Assembly: GCA_019090295.1 (NCBI GenBank)
Contig: JAHRWG010000354.1
Coordinates: 1 to 10,068 of the forward strand
Reading direction: 5' to 3'
Length of the DNA: 10,068 nucleotides
Source of the DNA: Cycloclasticus sp.
GTDB taxonomy: Bacteria; Pseudomonadota; Gammaproteobacteria; Methylococcales; Cycloclasticaceae
Below, piece after piece: positions 1-6,664 of this stretch. The translations under genes and the position numbers were made by a program. The first letter of the stretch is position 1. The number at the start of each line of letters is the position of its first letter. The notes below the pieces were generated by a model. It was not told the DNA's origin and searched no databases. It saw only the letters and a list, made by a program, of their open reading frames with translations.

Positions 1-170
1 CTGCATTGCGTTCCTTTGGATAGGGCGTAAGCCTCATTTAGCGCGCCGAGTAGGTCTTGAGCCATGAAGCCGCTAACATCATGCACTTTCACGTGTTCAT
101 TGGTCTCACCGTTGAGTAAATGCAAGGCCATTTGGCGTGCGCCGCCGCGTTGATTACCCTTGAGGATCAT
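1..170 (-). CDS. Relaxase / mobilization nuclease, N-terminal fragment cut by the contig edge
   Basis: Only the first 56 residues are present; the gene runs off the left end. The reading begins MILKGNQRGGARQ and continues through NEHVKVHD, a GF-A-DL-GAL-EAY stretch and SKGT. This matches what I know of the N-terminus of relaxase/mobilization nucleases (Pfam Relaxase type) on alphaproteobacterial plasmids and integrative elements. Such enzymes nick one strand at oriT, stay covalently attached through a tyrosine and pilot the strand into the recipient. Tyr48 is the only tyrosine visible and could be the catalytic one, but the rest of the domain (His triad) lies outside the window. The ATG at 170-168 is chosen because GGAG sits 7 nt upstream. 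The start overlaps the end of mobC by 17 bp, which suggests translational coupling. Family call fairly secure; subfamily not determinable from this fragment. Confidence 0.8.
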   Translation of the reverse strand, partial: MILKGNQRGGARQMALHLLNGETNEHVKVHDVSGFMAQDLLGALNEAYALSKGTQC

Positions 171-588
171 CGTCTAGCTCCTCATTCCCATCATCGGGCT
201 CTTTTTGCGCTTTGACCCCCATGCCTTTGATTAACGTTTTTCTCATCCACTGAATTGCGGATACGGACTCATTGAGTGAATCTACTATTTCCTCAGTTAC
301 GGGCAGGGAGCCGGAGTTTGCAGCCTTGGCAAGTTGATTAATGTTTTGAGAAATCCTCGACTTGCCTAGTGCGCCTAAGAGTTTGGCGAGTTGCTTATGA
401 TCTAGGTTGGCTGTTTCACCGCGCGTCCTCTTTTTCGGCATGTCAGGCATGTCTTCTTTGAATATGAGCCAGCGTATATACGCGGCAAGTGGACGACCTG
501 CGGCGGCGAGTTCAAGAGACTTCCGTTCTTCCTTGGTGAAACGCATCGAAAAGGGCGCTGGATAAGTATTTCTAACTTTTTTATCCAT
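154..588 (-). CDS. mobC: MobC-type relaxosome accessory protein
   Basis: A 144-residue protein with the features of plasmid mobilization protein MobC, which binds oriT, melts it locally and helps the relaxase nick. Residues about 13-43 (FSMRFTKEER, then AAAGRPLAAYIRWLIF) look like a ribbon-helix-helix DNA-binding unit. Residues 71-97 carry the signature seen as LG..GKSRISQNINQLAKAAN.G. The C-terminus is acidic (EELDDD). I prefer the ATG at 588 to the GTG at 600 because a GGGG Shine-Dalgarno lies 6 nt upstream of the ATG and the GTG would be part of that site. The start lies inside the last codons of the recombinase gene (8-bp overlap) and the end overlaps the relaxase start by 17 bp. The three genes are therefore probably co-translated from one transcript. 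Confidence 0.85.
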   Translation of the reverse strand: MDKKVRNTYPAPFSMRFTKEERKSLELAAAGRPLAAYIRWLIFKEDMPDMPKKRTRGETANLDHKQLAKLLGALGKSRISQNINQLAKAANSGSLPVTEEIVDSLNESVSAIQWMRKTLIKGMGVKAQKEPDDGNEELDDDPQG

Positions 589-2407
589 TTTTTGCCCCAC
601 TTATTGATGTTAGGGCGTGCTTACCGGTATACTGCGCGCCCTTGGTACGGGCTCCCTCTAAAGCTATTGAAAGTAACGTACTTGCATTTGGTGGTTTAGA
701 AGCAATATCAAGGGCGGTAACTAGTAATATAGATAGCGTTGGCAACCAGCCCCCGCTACCAATTTTATCTTGGAAGGCTTCCAAGTTATTATCATTCATT
801 GGTGATAACTGGAGTCGTTCTAGGGTAGTAACATTATTCATATCTTGATTTCCCATTCCCATATTTAAAATCCCAGCCAAATCACCGTGAAGGTCGATTG
901 TTAGGCCGTTTTCATTTTTCTTTGGTGTGAGTACAATTTTATTCACAAGCCCCCTTAAATGCTGCGAAGCTTCGCTACGTCCCCCATCCTGATTTAGGGC
1001 AGCGCTCAAATCTTTTACGCACCTGCTAAATCGTGAAGCCATTGCGGGATGAAGTAGAGGTTTATTCTCAGGCTGTTTATTCAATAGCTCTGTCACCTCT
1101 TTAAGGCGCGCTGTTACACGTTCGAGATCGTCTTTGATCATTGCCGCTGGCACACCATCTTTGATCGCCTGTATGAGGTTGGAGCGTTCAGTCTCTAATG
1201 TGCCCATTTCAGAGCGGTGGCGTTTTTGTGTAGCGCTTTTCTGGTTATTGAGCATATTCAGATGACTTGTGTATTCTTTGCAAAAGACCCCAACTAACTC
1301 CTCGTGCATTAAACGTGTTTGTAGGGCTGCTATGACATGCCCTTCCAATATCTCGCGTTTGATGGTCTTACGATTGGTGCAGATAGCCTCTCCCTTGTTC
1401 TTGGAGGTAGAGCAGCCATAATGTGAGCTATTGATCTTAGCGAAGCCACCGCCGCATACGCCGCACTTGGTAAGGCCAGAGAGTAGGTATTGGGGGCGGA
1501 CGGTTCTCCAAAGGGCTGGTTTAACTCTGTCCAGTTCAGATTGCCGAGCTTTTACGCCATTCCATAGGTCTTCTGGCAGAATGCGAAGCTCTGGCATGTC
1601 CTTGCAAATCCATTCACTCTCATCATTTTGACGAGACACGCGTTTGCCAGTGCTTGGATCTTTAATCATGCGGTTGCGGTTCCAAACCAGCTTTCCACGA
1701 TACAGCTCATTGTTCAAAATTCCCGTGCCACGTTTGCGGTTGCCGTTTATTGTTGATTGCCCCCAAGCGCTACCAGAAGGGCATAGGATTTTTTCTTTAT
1801 TGAGCTGCGCTGCAATCGCTTTGGGGGATTTGTTGTCATTGGCATATTCACGGAAGATGCGGGTAATGATCTCGGCTTGCTCGTCGTTGATCTCACGATC
1901 ACCTCTGATGGCTTCGCCATTGGCATCAAAGCGCTTTATGGTTTTGTAGCCATAAGCAATGCCGCCGCCGGACTTCCCCTTTTCAATGCGTCCGCGAAGA
2001 CCGCGCCGTGTTTTATCGGCAAGGTCTTTGAGGAACATCGCATTCATCGTTCCCTTCAATCCGATGTGAAGCGTGGAGATTTCACCTTCTGATAAGGTGA
2101 TGATTTTAACGCCAGCAAACTCCATGCGTTTGTATAGACCTGCTATATCTTCTTGGTCTCTACTCAAGCGATCAAGTGCTTCACAGAGTAGAATATCAAA
2201 CTCGCCGTTCATAGCAGCAGTTAGAAGTCCCTGAATGCCGTTGCGTAGTAAGGACGCGCCCGATATTCCCGCATCGGTGTAGCAGTTACCAATTTTCCAG
2301 TTTTCACTTTCGGCTTTTTCACTGCATAGCCTGATTTGATCCTCAATGCTGGCATTGCTTTGAAGGTCAGAACTGTACCGAGCATATATGACTACGCGTT
2401 GAGACAT
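581..2407 (-). CDS. Large serine recombinase (resolvase/invertase catalytic domain, recombinase domain, zinc ribbon)
   Basis: A 608-residue site-specific DNA recombinase that would excise or integrate the element, or resolve multimers. Residues 4-145 form the resolvase-type catalytic domain: YARYSS gives Arg10 and the likely nucleophile Ser12, and EALDRLSRD (76-84) carries the conserved active-site arginines. Residues about 150-290 are the recombinase domain (GYK, then IFREYA, then GILNNELYRGKLVWNR). A zinc ribbon follows with CGVC (315-318), Cys332 and Cys343. Residues 365-450 are rich in charged helix and probably coiled coil. ENGLTIDLHGDLAGIL (499-514) is the usual end of the conserved region. 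The roughly 90 residues beyond it are unlike the family core and overlie the candidate oriT. I chose the ATG at 2407, not the upstream ATG at 2455, because AAGGTGG stands 8 nt before it. The start is 1 bp after the stop of the 71-residue gene; the stop lies 8 bp inside mobC. Confidence 0.92.
   Translation of the reverse strand: MSQRVVIYARYSSDLQSNASIEDQIRLCSEKAESENWKIGNCYTDAGISGASLLRNGIQGLLTAAMNGEFDILLCEALDRLSRDQEDIAGLYKRMEFAGVKIITLSEGEISTLHIGLKGTMNAMFLKDLADKTRRGLRGRIEKGKSGGGIAYGYKTIKRFDANGEAIRGDREINDEQAEIITRIFREYANDNKSPKAIAAQLNKEKILCPSGSAWGQSTINGNRKRGTGILNNELYRGKLVWNRNRMIKDPSTGKRVSRQNDESEWICKDMPELRILPEDLWNGVKARQSELDRVKPALWRTVRPQYLLSGLTKCGVCGGGFAKINSSHYGCSTSKNKGEAICTNRKTIKREILEGHVIAALQTRLMHEELVGVFCKEYTSHLNMLNNQKSATQKRHRSEMGTLETERSNLIQAIKDGVPAAMIKDDLERVTARLKEVTELLNKQPENKPLLHPAMASRFSRCVKDLSAALNQDGGRSEASQHLRGLVNKIVLTPKKNENGLTIDLHGDLAGILNMGMGNQDMNNVTTLERLQLSPMNDNNLEAFQDKIGSGGWLPTLSILLVTALDIASKPPNASTLLSIALEGARTKGAQYTGKHALTSISGAKNG
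612..642. other. Candidate origin of transfer (oriT): inverted repeat with nic-like core
   Basis: The arms AGGGCGTGC (612-620) and GCGCGCCCT (634-642) pair 8 of 9 positions, the ninth being a possible G-T, around a 13-nt loop. The loop begins TTACCGGTA. ACCGGTA followed by a GCGCCCT-like arm recalls, from memory, the nic region of RSF1010/R1162-type plasmids. The opposite strand, reading CAAGGGCGC then GTATAC, recalls Ti-plasmid-type oriT. The position 24-54 bp upstream of the mobC start is where oriT usually sits relative to mobC and relaxase. It lies within the 3' end of the recombinase coding sequence. The inverted repeat is seen directly; the oriT role is inference. Confidence 0.4.
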
Positions 2408-2408
2408 A

Positions 2409-2624
2409 TCATTTACCACCTTTAATGTTTTCGGGGGAGGCAAGCGCATCTTCATACATTTGGTAGTCTTCTACCGCTGCGCGTCTTGCCAAAAGTTTCA
2501 CGAGAGCGATTATGCGCTCATCCTCTGAAGCCCCATTATGACTCGCTTTCAAGGGAGTCTTCAAACCTATTTGCCCCTTTTCTTTGCCAGAGTTTTTACC
2601 TGTGTTTGGTGGGAATATGTTCAT
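2409..2624 (-). CDS. Small 71-residue protein preceding the serine recombinase
   Basis: Function not recognised. The protein has a polar, Lys/Gly-rich N-terminal third (residues 1-30) and a predicted amphipathic helix at about 34-62 (EDERIIALVKLLARRAA, then DYQMYEDAL). There is no signal peptide or membrane segment. The ATG at 2624 is supported by GGGGA 7 nt upstream; a longer reading from 2729 would run back through a terminator-like hairpin and is rejected. Its TGA at 2411-2409 is one base from the recombinase ATG, and the recombinase Shine-Dalgarno lies within its last codons, so the two are surely co-expressed. By position it could be a recombinase accessory factor (for example a directionality factor) or a small regulator; neither is shown. 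Confidence 0.65.
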   Translation of the reverse strand: MNIFPPNTGKNSGKEKGQIGLKTPLKASHNGASEDERIIALVKLLARRAAVEDYQMYEDALASPENIKGGK

Positions 2625-2638
2625 CACACATTCCCCAT

Positions 2639-2670
2639 AAAAAGAGCGAAGGCATATATTTGCCCTCGCT
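2639..2670 (-). terminator. Terminator-like hairpin just before the 71-residue gene
   Basis: On the leftward strand the stem AGCGAGGGCA / TGCCTTCGCT pairs along 10 bp with one G-U around a 6-nt AT loop, followed at once by CTTTTT. This is a canonical intrinsic-terminator layout. It ends about 15 bp before the ATG at 2624, so it may act as an attenuator in the leader of the recombinase-mob operon. Confidence 0.55.
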
Positions 2671-2688
2671 TTAAAAGTTGCGCAATCA

Positions 2689-2739
2689 AGTCGCATTGTG
2701 AGAGAGCGTATGTAACGGGTGAAAAACACTCATGCGACT
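2689..2739. repeat. Imperfect inverted repeat upstream of the recombinase operon
   Basis: AGTCGCA (2689-2695) plus TGAG (2699-2702) is the inverse complement of CTCA plus TGCGACT (2729-2739), with a 3-nt bulge in the left arm and a 26-nt centre. It has no T-tract, so it is not an obvious terminator. Its place upstream of the recombinase fits a regulator or recombinase binding site, but the role is not shown. Confidence 0.4.
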
Positions 2740-2752
2740 GTGGGGCGCTAAC

Positions 2753-2791
2753 AAAAAGAGCGCGGGATAAATATCTATCCCAAAGCGCTCT
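2753..2791 (-). terminator. Intrinsic terminator of the coupling-protein operon
   Basis: On the leftward strand AGAGCGC and GGGATA pair with TATCCC and GCGCTCT (13 bp in all) around a 6-nt loop with a TTT bulge in the 5' arm. TTTTT follows at 2757-2753. It lies about 110 bp beyond the last gene of the right-hand operon and in its direction of transcription. Confidence 0.65.
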
Positions 2792-2901
2792 CTCACCATT
2801 AATAATAAAGTATAAAGCGTTAATAATTTGTAAAGAACTTCTGTGAAACCCGCATGAATTAGCCATTTTCACTGGAGAGAATTGCTCTCTAGTTGCTTTC
2901 T

Positions 2902-3318
2902 TCATGATCGGCGCACCGTCATGAGCACTATGCGAAAGAGTAGGCATGTGAGTATTAGAGAGCCTAACCACCATGAAATATTTTCAATAAAAAGTGTTTT
3001 TAAAATAGCTGCGAGTGCAAAGATGATGAATAAAATGCATCCGCGCTCAAGAATGCTTGGCTTTGAGGGTTTGTTCGTGACGATATACTCACCGCGACTA
3101 AGCACGGGTGAAGATTGGCGCGCGTCTAACATACGCCGCCAAATGAGGCTGATGTGCCAGCCCTTTACAGTGAAGAATAAAAATATCCATGGCGCACCGC
3201 AATAAAAATGATACTGCCAGCTACCATCAGAATAGAGCGGGTATTGTTGCAGCATCACTGAGGCCGTCCCCAAGGCGCTGGCAGTGAATACGCATAAGAA
3301 AAAGAGAATACGAAACAT
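2902..3318 (-). CDS. 138-residue inner-membrane protein paired with the coupling ATPase
   Basis: Family not recognised. Hydrophobic segments lie at about 4-22, 37-52, 92-111 and 114-134, giving up to four membrane helices. A basic loop lies between the second and third (WRRMLDARQ, about 60-68) and the C-terminus is basic (TVRRS), which suggests cytoplasmic placement of both. The start is well supported: GGAGG, formed by the last codons of the coupling-protein gene, stands 7 nt before the ATG. Only 3 bp separate the genes, so they are translated together. Because the neighbouring coupling ATPase lacks its usual N-terminal membrane segments, this protein could be its separate anchor; that is inference. 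It is the last gene of the operon before the terminator. Confidence 0.75.
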   Translation of the reverse strand: MFRILFFLCVFTASALGTASVMLQQYPLYSDGSWQYHFYCGAPWIFLFFTVKGWHISLIWRRMLDARQSSPVLSRGEYIVTNKPSKPSILERGCILFIIFALAAILKTLFIENISWWLGSLILTCLLFRIVLMTVRRS

Positions 3319-3321
3319 GAT

Positions 3322-4971
3322 TTATCCTCCGTCAAATATTTTGTCGAGCGCACCGCCAATATCAAAGCCCGTGCGATTAAAATTAATCGAACGAGCTAAG
3401 GGCTGGTCGGCATAATGCGGGTGAATATCGAAAAGTGGTATGTCGTTCTTATCGCGGTATCGTCTATCAAGAAAATACGCTGTTTTAAAACACGCAACGG
3501 GATAGGCATGCGGCAAAATAAGAATTTGTGTTGCAGGGTGCATCATCATGACTTCATCGGGAGTAATTAATGGTCGAGAAGATAAATGATCATCACGGCT
3601 TAAGTAATTGGGATCAGTGAATAAGCCAGCGCGCATTTCTGCGCTTTGTTCGCTAAGACTTTCTATTGTTGCTATGCCCGACAGGCGAGAGATATAGTCG
3701 GCTGTCATTAGGTCTCGTGTGCCAAATATTTGAATGACACCGCTATTCGCAATAAAGGTTTGCCAGTAATCCCCGTAAATTGAAAAAAGCTGATTGAAAT
3801 CTTGCACAATAATGTGAAGTTGCATTCCATACCCAGCCATTAGGCCGTAGGCCGTTTCAATTACTGCCATGCGCCCAAGAGCAGGAAATTCTTCGATCAG
3901 AAAATATACTGGTGGGCTGGGCTTTGTTTCAAATCTTGTGATGCTGGTAATGGCAATGCTTAACAGCATCCTTAAAAATCGATTGAACGTGAATAATCGT
4001 CCTGCTGGCAGCACGATATAGATATCAATTTTTCCGTCTTCCAGTTCTTCGAAAGAAAAATCTGAGGCACAAAGACTGCGCCTAATTTTGGGGCTTTCTA
4101 GAAAGTGCGTATTTTGCTGTGCGGTTGAAAGAATTCCTGAAAACTCTTTTGCGGCCTTACCCGTAATGCGTGAAGCCGCTGCGCGAACGCCTTCATTACG
4201 GCTTTGTGCCATGCCTGCGCTAATAAGGGTAATGTTGCCTTGCTCGTCTTTTTCAAATTCTCCGCACACCATATTTCTGAAATCATTTTCGGATAAGTTG
4301 AGCAAGCGCCGTAGCTGAACTAAATCACGTGATTTCTTTTCAGTCGGTAGTAGGGGCATGGGCGTTGCCGCGACATACATGACTAGCCCCGTTATCAAAC
4401 TGCGGGCTTCATCATTCCAGAACGGGTCTTTCGCGCCCCTATCTGTAATGAGACTATCCGCGACAAGCATCGCGTCTTCTACGAAGTCGTCATTGTCAGG
4501 ATCAAGCCAATCAAGAACGTTAAACCTAGCGGGCGTTAAGCCTAGTTTTGAAGCCGCTAAATCCCAAGGATCAATAAGGACAACCTTGTGACCAAGAACA
4601 TCGCGGCGATACTTAGCCGTGATCAAAGCAAGCTCGCCGTCTTTTACGTCTAGAGCAACAAGTGAGCCTTGATGCTCTAAGCAGCGTGGAGCAGAAGCGG
4701 TAAGTAATTTCCCGCTACGTGTTGGTGCGGCGGTAATTAAGTGCTTTTGCGTGTTACTGGTTATGGAAGAGCTTCGTTCCTTGATATGTTCTGGCAACGA
4801 GTAGCCCAGAAATATCTTCCCGTTCTCACCGAAATGGCGTTTGAGCAAATGGGCTTTATCAGCCCACCTACTAGAGCCGTGTAAATGTGCATCACGGCTA
4901 TAAATACGCGAAGCGCTTTGAGCGCCTTGGTTACGGGTTTGCATTGCTTTCACTTGCGCAAGCTTTGACAC
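3322..4971 (-). CDS. VirD4/TraG-type coupling ATPase lacking an N-terminal membrane anchor
   Basis: A 549-residue type IV coupling protein of the VirD4/TraG kind, which recruits the relaxase-DNA complex to a type IV secretion channel using ATP. HGSSRWA (31-37) is the family's pre-ATPase motif. APTRSGKL (82-89) is the Walker A loop, with Ala instead of the first Gly and Leu after the Lys. GSLVALDVKDGE and KVVLIDPWDL follow as expected. FLIEEFPALGRM (357-368) is the Walker B region, with Glu360 where Asp is usual. VQDFNQL (389-395) and DYISRLSG (425-432) are further family motifs. Most relatives begin with two membrane helices; here the first 80 residues are polar. The GTG at 4971 gives a 41-bp overlap with the VWA gene. 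The ATG at 4944 (14-bp overlap) is an equally good alternative; neither has a strong Shine-Dalgarno. Confidence 0.88.
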   Translation of the reverse strand: MSKLAQVKAMQTRNQGAQSASRIYSRDAHLHGSSRWADKAHLLKRHFGENGKIFLGYSLPEHIKERSSSITSNTQKHLITAAPTRSGKLLTASAPRCLEHQGSLVALDVKDGELALITAKYRRDVLGHKVVLIDPWDLAASKLGLTPARFNVLDWLDPDNDDFVEDAMLVADSLITDRGAKDPFWNDEARSLITGLVMYVAATPMPLLPTEKKSRDLVQLRRLLNLSENDFRNMVCGEFEKDEQGNITLISAGMAQSRNEGVRAAASRITGKAAKEFSGILSTAQQNTHFLESPKIRRSLCASDFSFEELEDGKIDIYIVLPAGRLFTFNRFLRMLLSIAITSITRFETKPSPPVYFLIEEFPALGRMAVIETAYGLMAGYGMQLHIIVQDFNQLFSIYGDYWQTFIANSGVIQIFGTRDLMTADYISRLSGIATIESLSEQSAEMRAGLFTDPNYLSRDDHLSSRPLITPDEVMMMHPATQILILPHAYPVACFKTAYFLDRRYRDKNDIPLFDIHPHYADQPLARSINFNRTGFDIGGALDKIFDGG

Positions 4972-5968
4972 TCAATACTTTTTGAGCGTTATAGGCTTGA
5001 CCAATTGCACTGAAATATTGTGAGAGTGATTGCGCGACATCTCCGCCTTGTGCAATGAAATGATCTGTAATGTCTTCGAGATCATCACGTTTATTGCCAC
5101 CGATAAAATATACAAAAGTAAGGGCACTGCCTTTAAGGGCTAGAAGATCCTTCTTTCGTTTTTCATCACTAAGCGTATAGCCGTCAGTAATAATGATGAC
5201 GGCTTTTTGATGCACAGAGAAATACGGAATCGATAGCGTTTGGTAGGCTTCTCTGAGTGGCGCATAGATATCAGTACCACCGCCAGCTTTAATTTTATCA
5301 AATCCGAAGCCGCCGCCATTGCATGCCTGATAGTTTTTATGTGCGTAGTGAGCTTTCGTATCAAAGCTTGCAACTGCGCATAGCGCATTTTGAGGAAGGA
5401 TGTTTAGAAAATCATTGGCGGTTTGTTTAACCTTGCCTAGGTTCGCCGCCATTGAGCCGCTACGATCCAGCAGCAGAGTAAACGCCATTTTGGGTGCAGA
5501 TTGCTGCACGGTTTTATAATCAAAACAGAGCTTTTCACCGTTGGTATTGTAAACCGCTAGGCTACTTTTTGGCGGCGATACGAAGTTTCCATTTATATCC
5601 TTAAAGCTTCCAACCACCTGAAAACCGTCAGGGAGTTGCGCTATTTTAATGATTTCTGATGAGCCGTCGCTAAAGGCGACCACCAGAGCATTTTCAAGGT
5701 CAATGTCAAACCCGCTAGTAATAAAAATGCCATTAGCATCGACCATTCCGATTTTTGAGATAGTTTCTATCATGAGATCGGAAATGCTAAAGCGCGGATC
5801 AGTGTTTAATTTTAGAGAGATATCTTGCTCGAAATTAAACTTACTATTAATGAAGATGAGGGGGCTGTTTTGCGCAGTGCGATCAATTATTTCAATTGCT
5901 GGCTCTTGCGCCCCAGCCCCGAAGGGCGCAGCCAATAACATGGCTGCAATTATCGTAGTAAATTTCAT
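4931..5968 (-). CDS. Exported von Willebrand factor A (VWA) domain protein with intact MIDAS
   Basis: A 345-residue protein. Residues 1-20 form a Sec signal peptide (MKFTTIIAAMLLAAPFGAGA, cleavage likely before QEP), so the protein should act in the periplasm or beyond. Residues about 21-155 are a beta-rich domain I do not recognise. Residues about 161-330 are a VWA domain with a complete metal-ion-dependent adhesion site: DRSGS (Asp168, Ser170, Ser172), Thr232 in GGGTDIY and Asp262 in ITDG. Such domains bind partner proteins through a divalent cation. Four cysteines (148, 197, 216, 337) could form disulfides. The ATG at 5968 is preferred to 5980 because GGAG stands 6 nt upstream and the signal peptide then starts cleanly. 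It lies between a lipoprotein gene (12-bp gap) and the coupling-ATPase gene (overlapping), so a role in an envelope assembly is likely but unproven. Confidence 0.85.
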   Translation of the reverse strand: MKFTTIIAAMLLAAPFGAGAQEPAIEIIDRTAQNSPLIFINSKFNFEQDISLKLNTDPRFSISDLMIETISKIGMVDANGIFITSGFDIDLENALVVAFSDGSSEIIKIAQLPDGFQVVGSFKDINGNFVSPPKSSLAVYNTNGEKLCFDYKTVQQSAPKMAFTLLLDRSGSMAANLGKVKQTANDFLNILPQNALCAVASFDTKAHYAHKNYQACNGGGFGFDKIKAGGGTDIYAPLREAYQTLSIPYFSVHQKAVIIITDGYTLSDEKRKKDLLALKGSALTFVYFIGGNKRDDLEDITDHFIAQGGDVAQSLSQYFSAIGQAYNAQKVLSVKACASESNANP

Positions 5969-5980
5969 GTCGTTCTCCAT

Positions 5981-6661
5981 TTATAGTAAGTCAGACAGGT
6001 TGGATTTTGTTTGCGCTGCGCCGAGTAGTGAAAAATCCAGCGAACCATCACGTGAACGTTTTAAAATGCCGTGCGAGCCCAAATAGGTTTGAAGGATTTG
6101 ATCCTGATCCTCATGGACGCGATACGCTTTCAGAACACTCAAGCGATCTGAAAACAAAGGCAGTGCCAAGTTATTTGGAACGGCTTGAGGCACTTCAACT
6201 TGAATAACTTCACTAGAATTTTGAAAAGGAACATGGATAGTTGAGCCAATCCAATACAAACGAATATCATCGGGTTGTGTGAGGTTTATGGTTGTTTGAA
6301 TTTGCTCAAACGCCATGACAAGATCAGAGAAGGAATTTTTAAAAGTTAGTAACCCTTTTAATTCGCTGACTTGTTCTAATAACTGGCGCGGTGTACCAGA
6401 CCATGCAATTCGATTTGGCAAAGCGCTCAGAACAATATTGACCTGAGTGTTGCGCGTGGCCTTGCGCTTATCCAAATCTGATATTTGCTGTAGAAGATTT
6501 AGCATGGTGTTCAGCGCATCGGGTTGTTCTTCTCCAGTAATCGTTCCACCATTTTCAAATAGAATGAAGATAGATGTTGTTTCTGGCGGTTGTGATGGAG
6601 GCGTTTGCTCACTACACGCCGTAACAAACAAAGTAAGACATACAAAGATTAGAGTTTTCAT
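5981..6661 (-). CDS. Lipoprotein, possibly a degenerate VWA-fold protein
   Basis: A 226-residue protein with a lipoprotein signal: hydrophobic residues 4-12, then lipobox VTAC, with Cys16 as the lipidated residue. Ser at +2 argues for outer-membrane sorting under the Lol rule. After a Pro/Ser/Thr-rich tether (residues 17-29), SIFILFENGGTITG resembles the first strand and metal loop of a VWA domain, but the Asp-Ser-Ser residues are missing. TQVNIVLSALPN, SFSDLVMAFEQI and DIRLYWIGST follow the alternating strand-helix order of the fold. The VWA resemblance is my reading and is uncertain. GGGG lies 6 nt before the ATG, within the stop region of the upstream gene (3-bp gap). It is followed 12 bp later by the VWA gene, so the two may be partners. 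Confidence 0.75.
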   Translation of the reverse strand: MKTLIFVCLTLFVTACSEQTPPSQPPETTSIFILFENGGTITGEEQPDALNTMLNLLQQISDLDKRKATRNTQVNIVLSALPNRIAWSGTPRQLLEQVSELKGLLTFKNSFSDLVMAFEQIQTTINLTQPDDIRLYWIGSTIHVPFQNSSEVIQVEVPQAVPNNLALPLFSDRLSVLKAYRVHEDQDQILQTYLGSHGILKRSRDGSLDFSLLGAAQTKSNLSDLL

Positions 6662-6664
6662 GGT

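Larger units (their letters stand above)
2625..2901. other. Repeat-rich non-coding gap between the two leftward operons
   Basis: This stretch holds two leftward terminator-like hairpins (2753-2791 and 2639-2670), an imperfect inverted repeat (2689-2739) and an 8-bp palindrome TTGCGCAA (2678-2685). On the leftward strand the AT-rich part at about 2800-2840 has a TATACT that could be a -10 box, without a well-spaced -35. An open leftward frame spans the gap (start 2905 in an ATGA overlap, stop touching 2624), but I judge it non-coding. It has no strong Shine-Dalgarno, uses several rare AGA codons, reads through both hairpins and resembles no known protein. The gap may also hold an attachment site, since serine integrases often lie next to theirs. 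Confidence 0.5.

Noticed and set aside
642..2092. Rightward open frames opposite the serine recombinase
   Set aside because: They are antisense shadows of a well-supported gene with no domain, ribosome site or coding character of their own.
2624..2905. Leftward open frame of 93 codons linking the 138-residue gene and the 71-residue gene, with ATGA and TGATG contacts
   Set aside because: It reads through two terminator-like hairpins, lacks a strong Shine-Dalgarno, uses several AGA codons and resembles no known protein. The start/stop contacts are suggestive, so a low chance of a real gene remains.
2624..2974. Longer start at 2974 for the gap frame
   Set aside because: It lies inside the 138-residue membrane gene and lacks a ribosome site.
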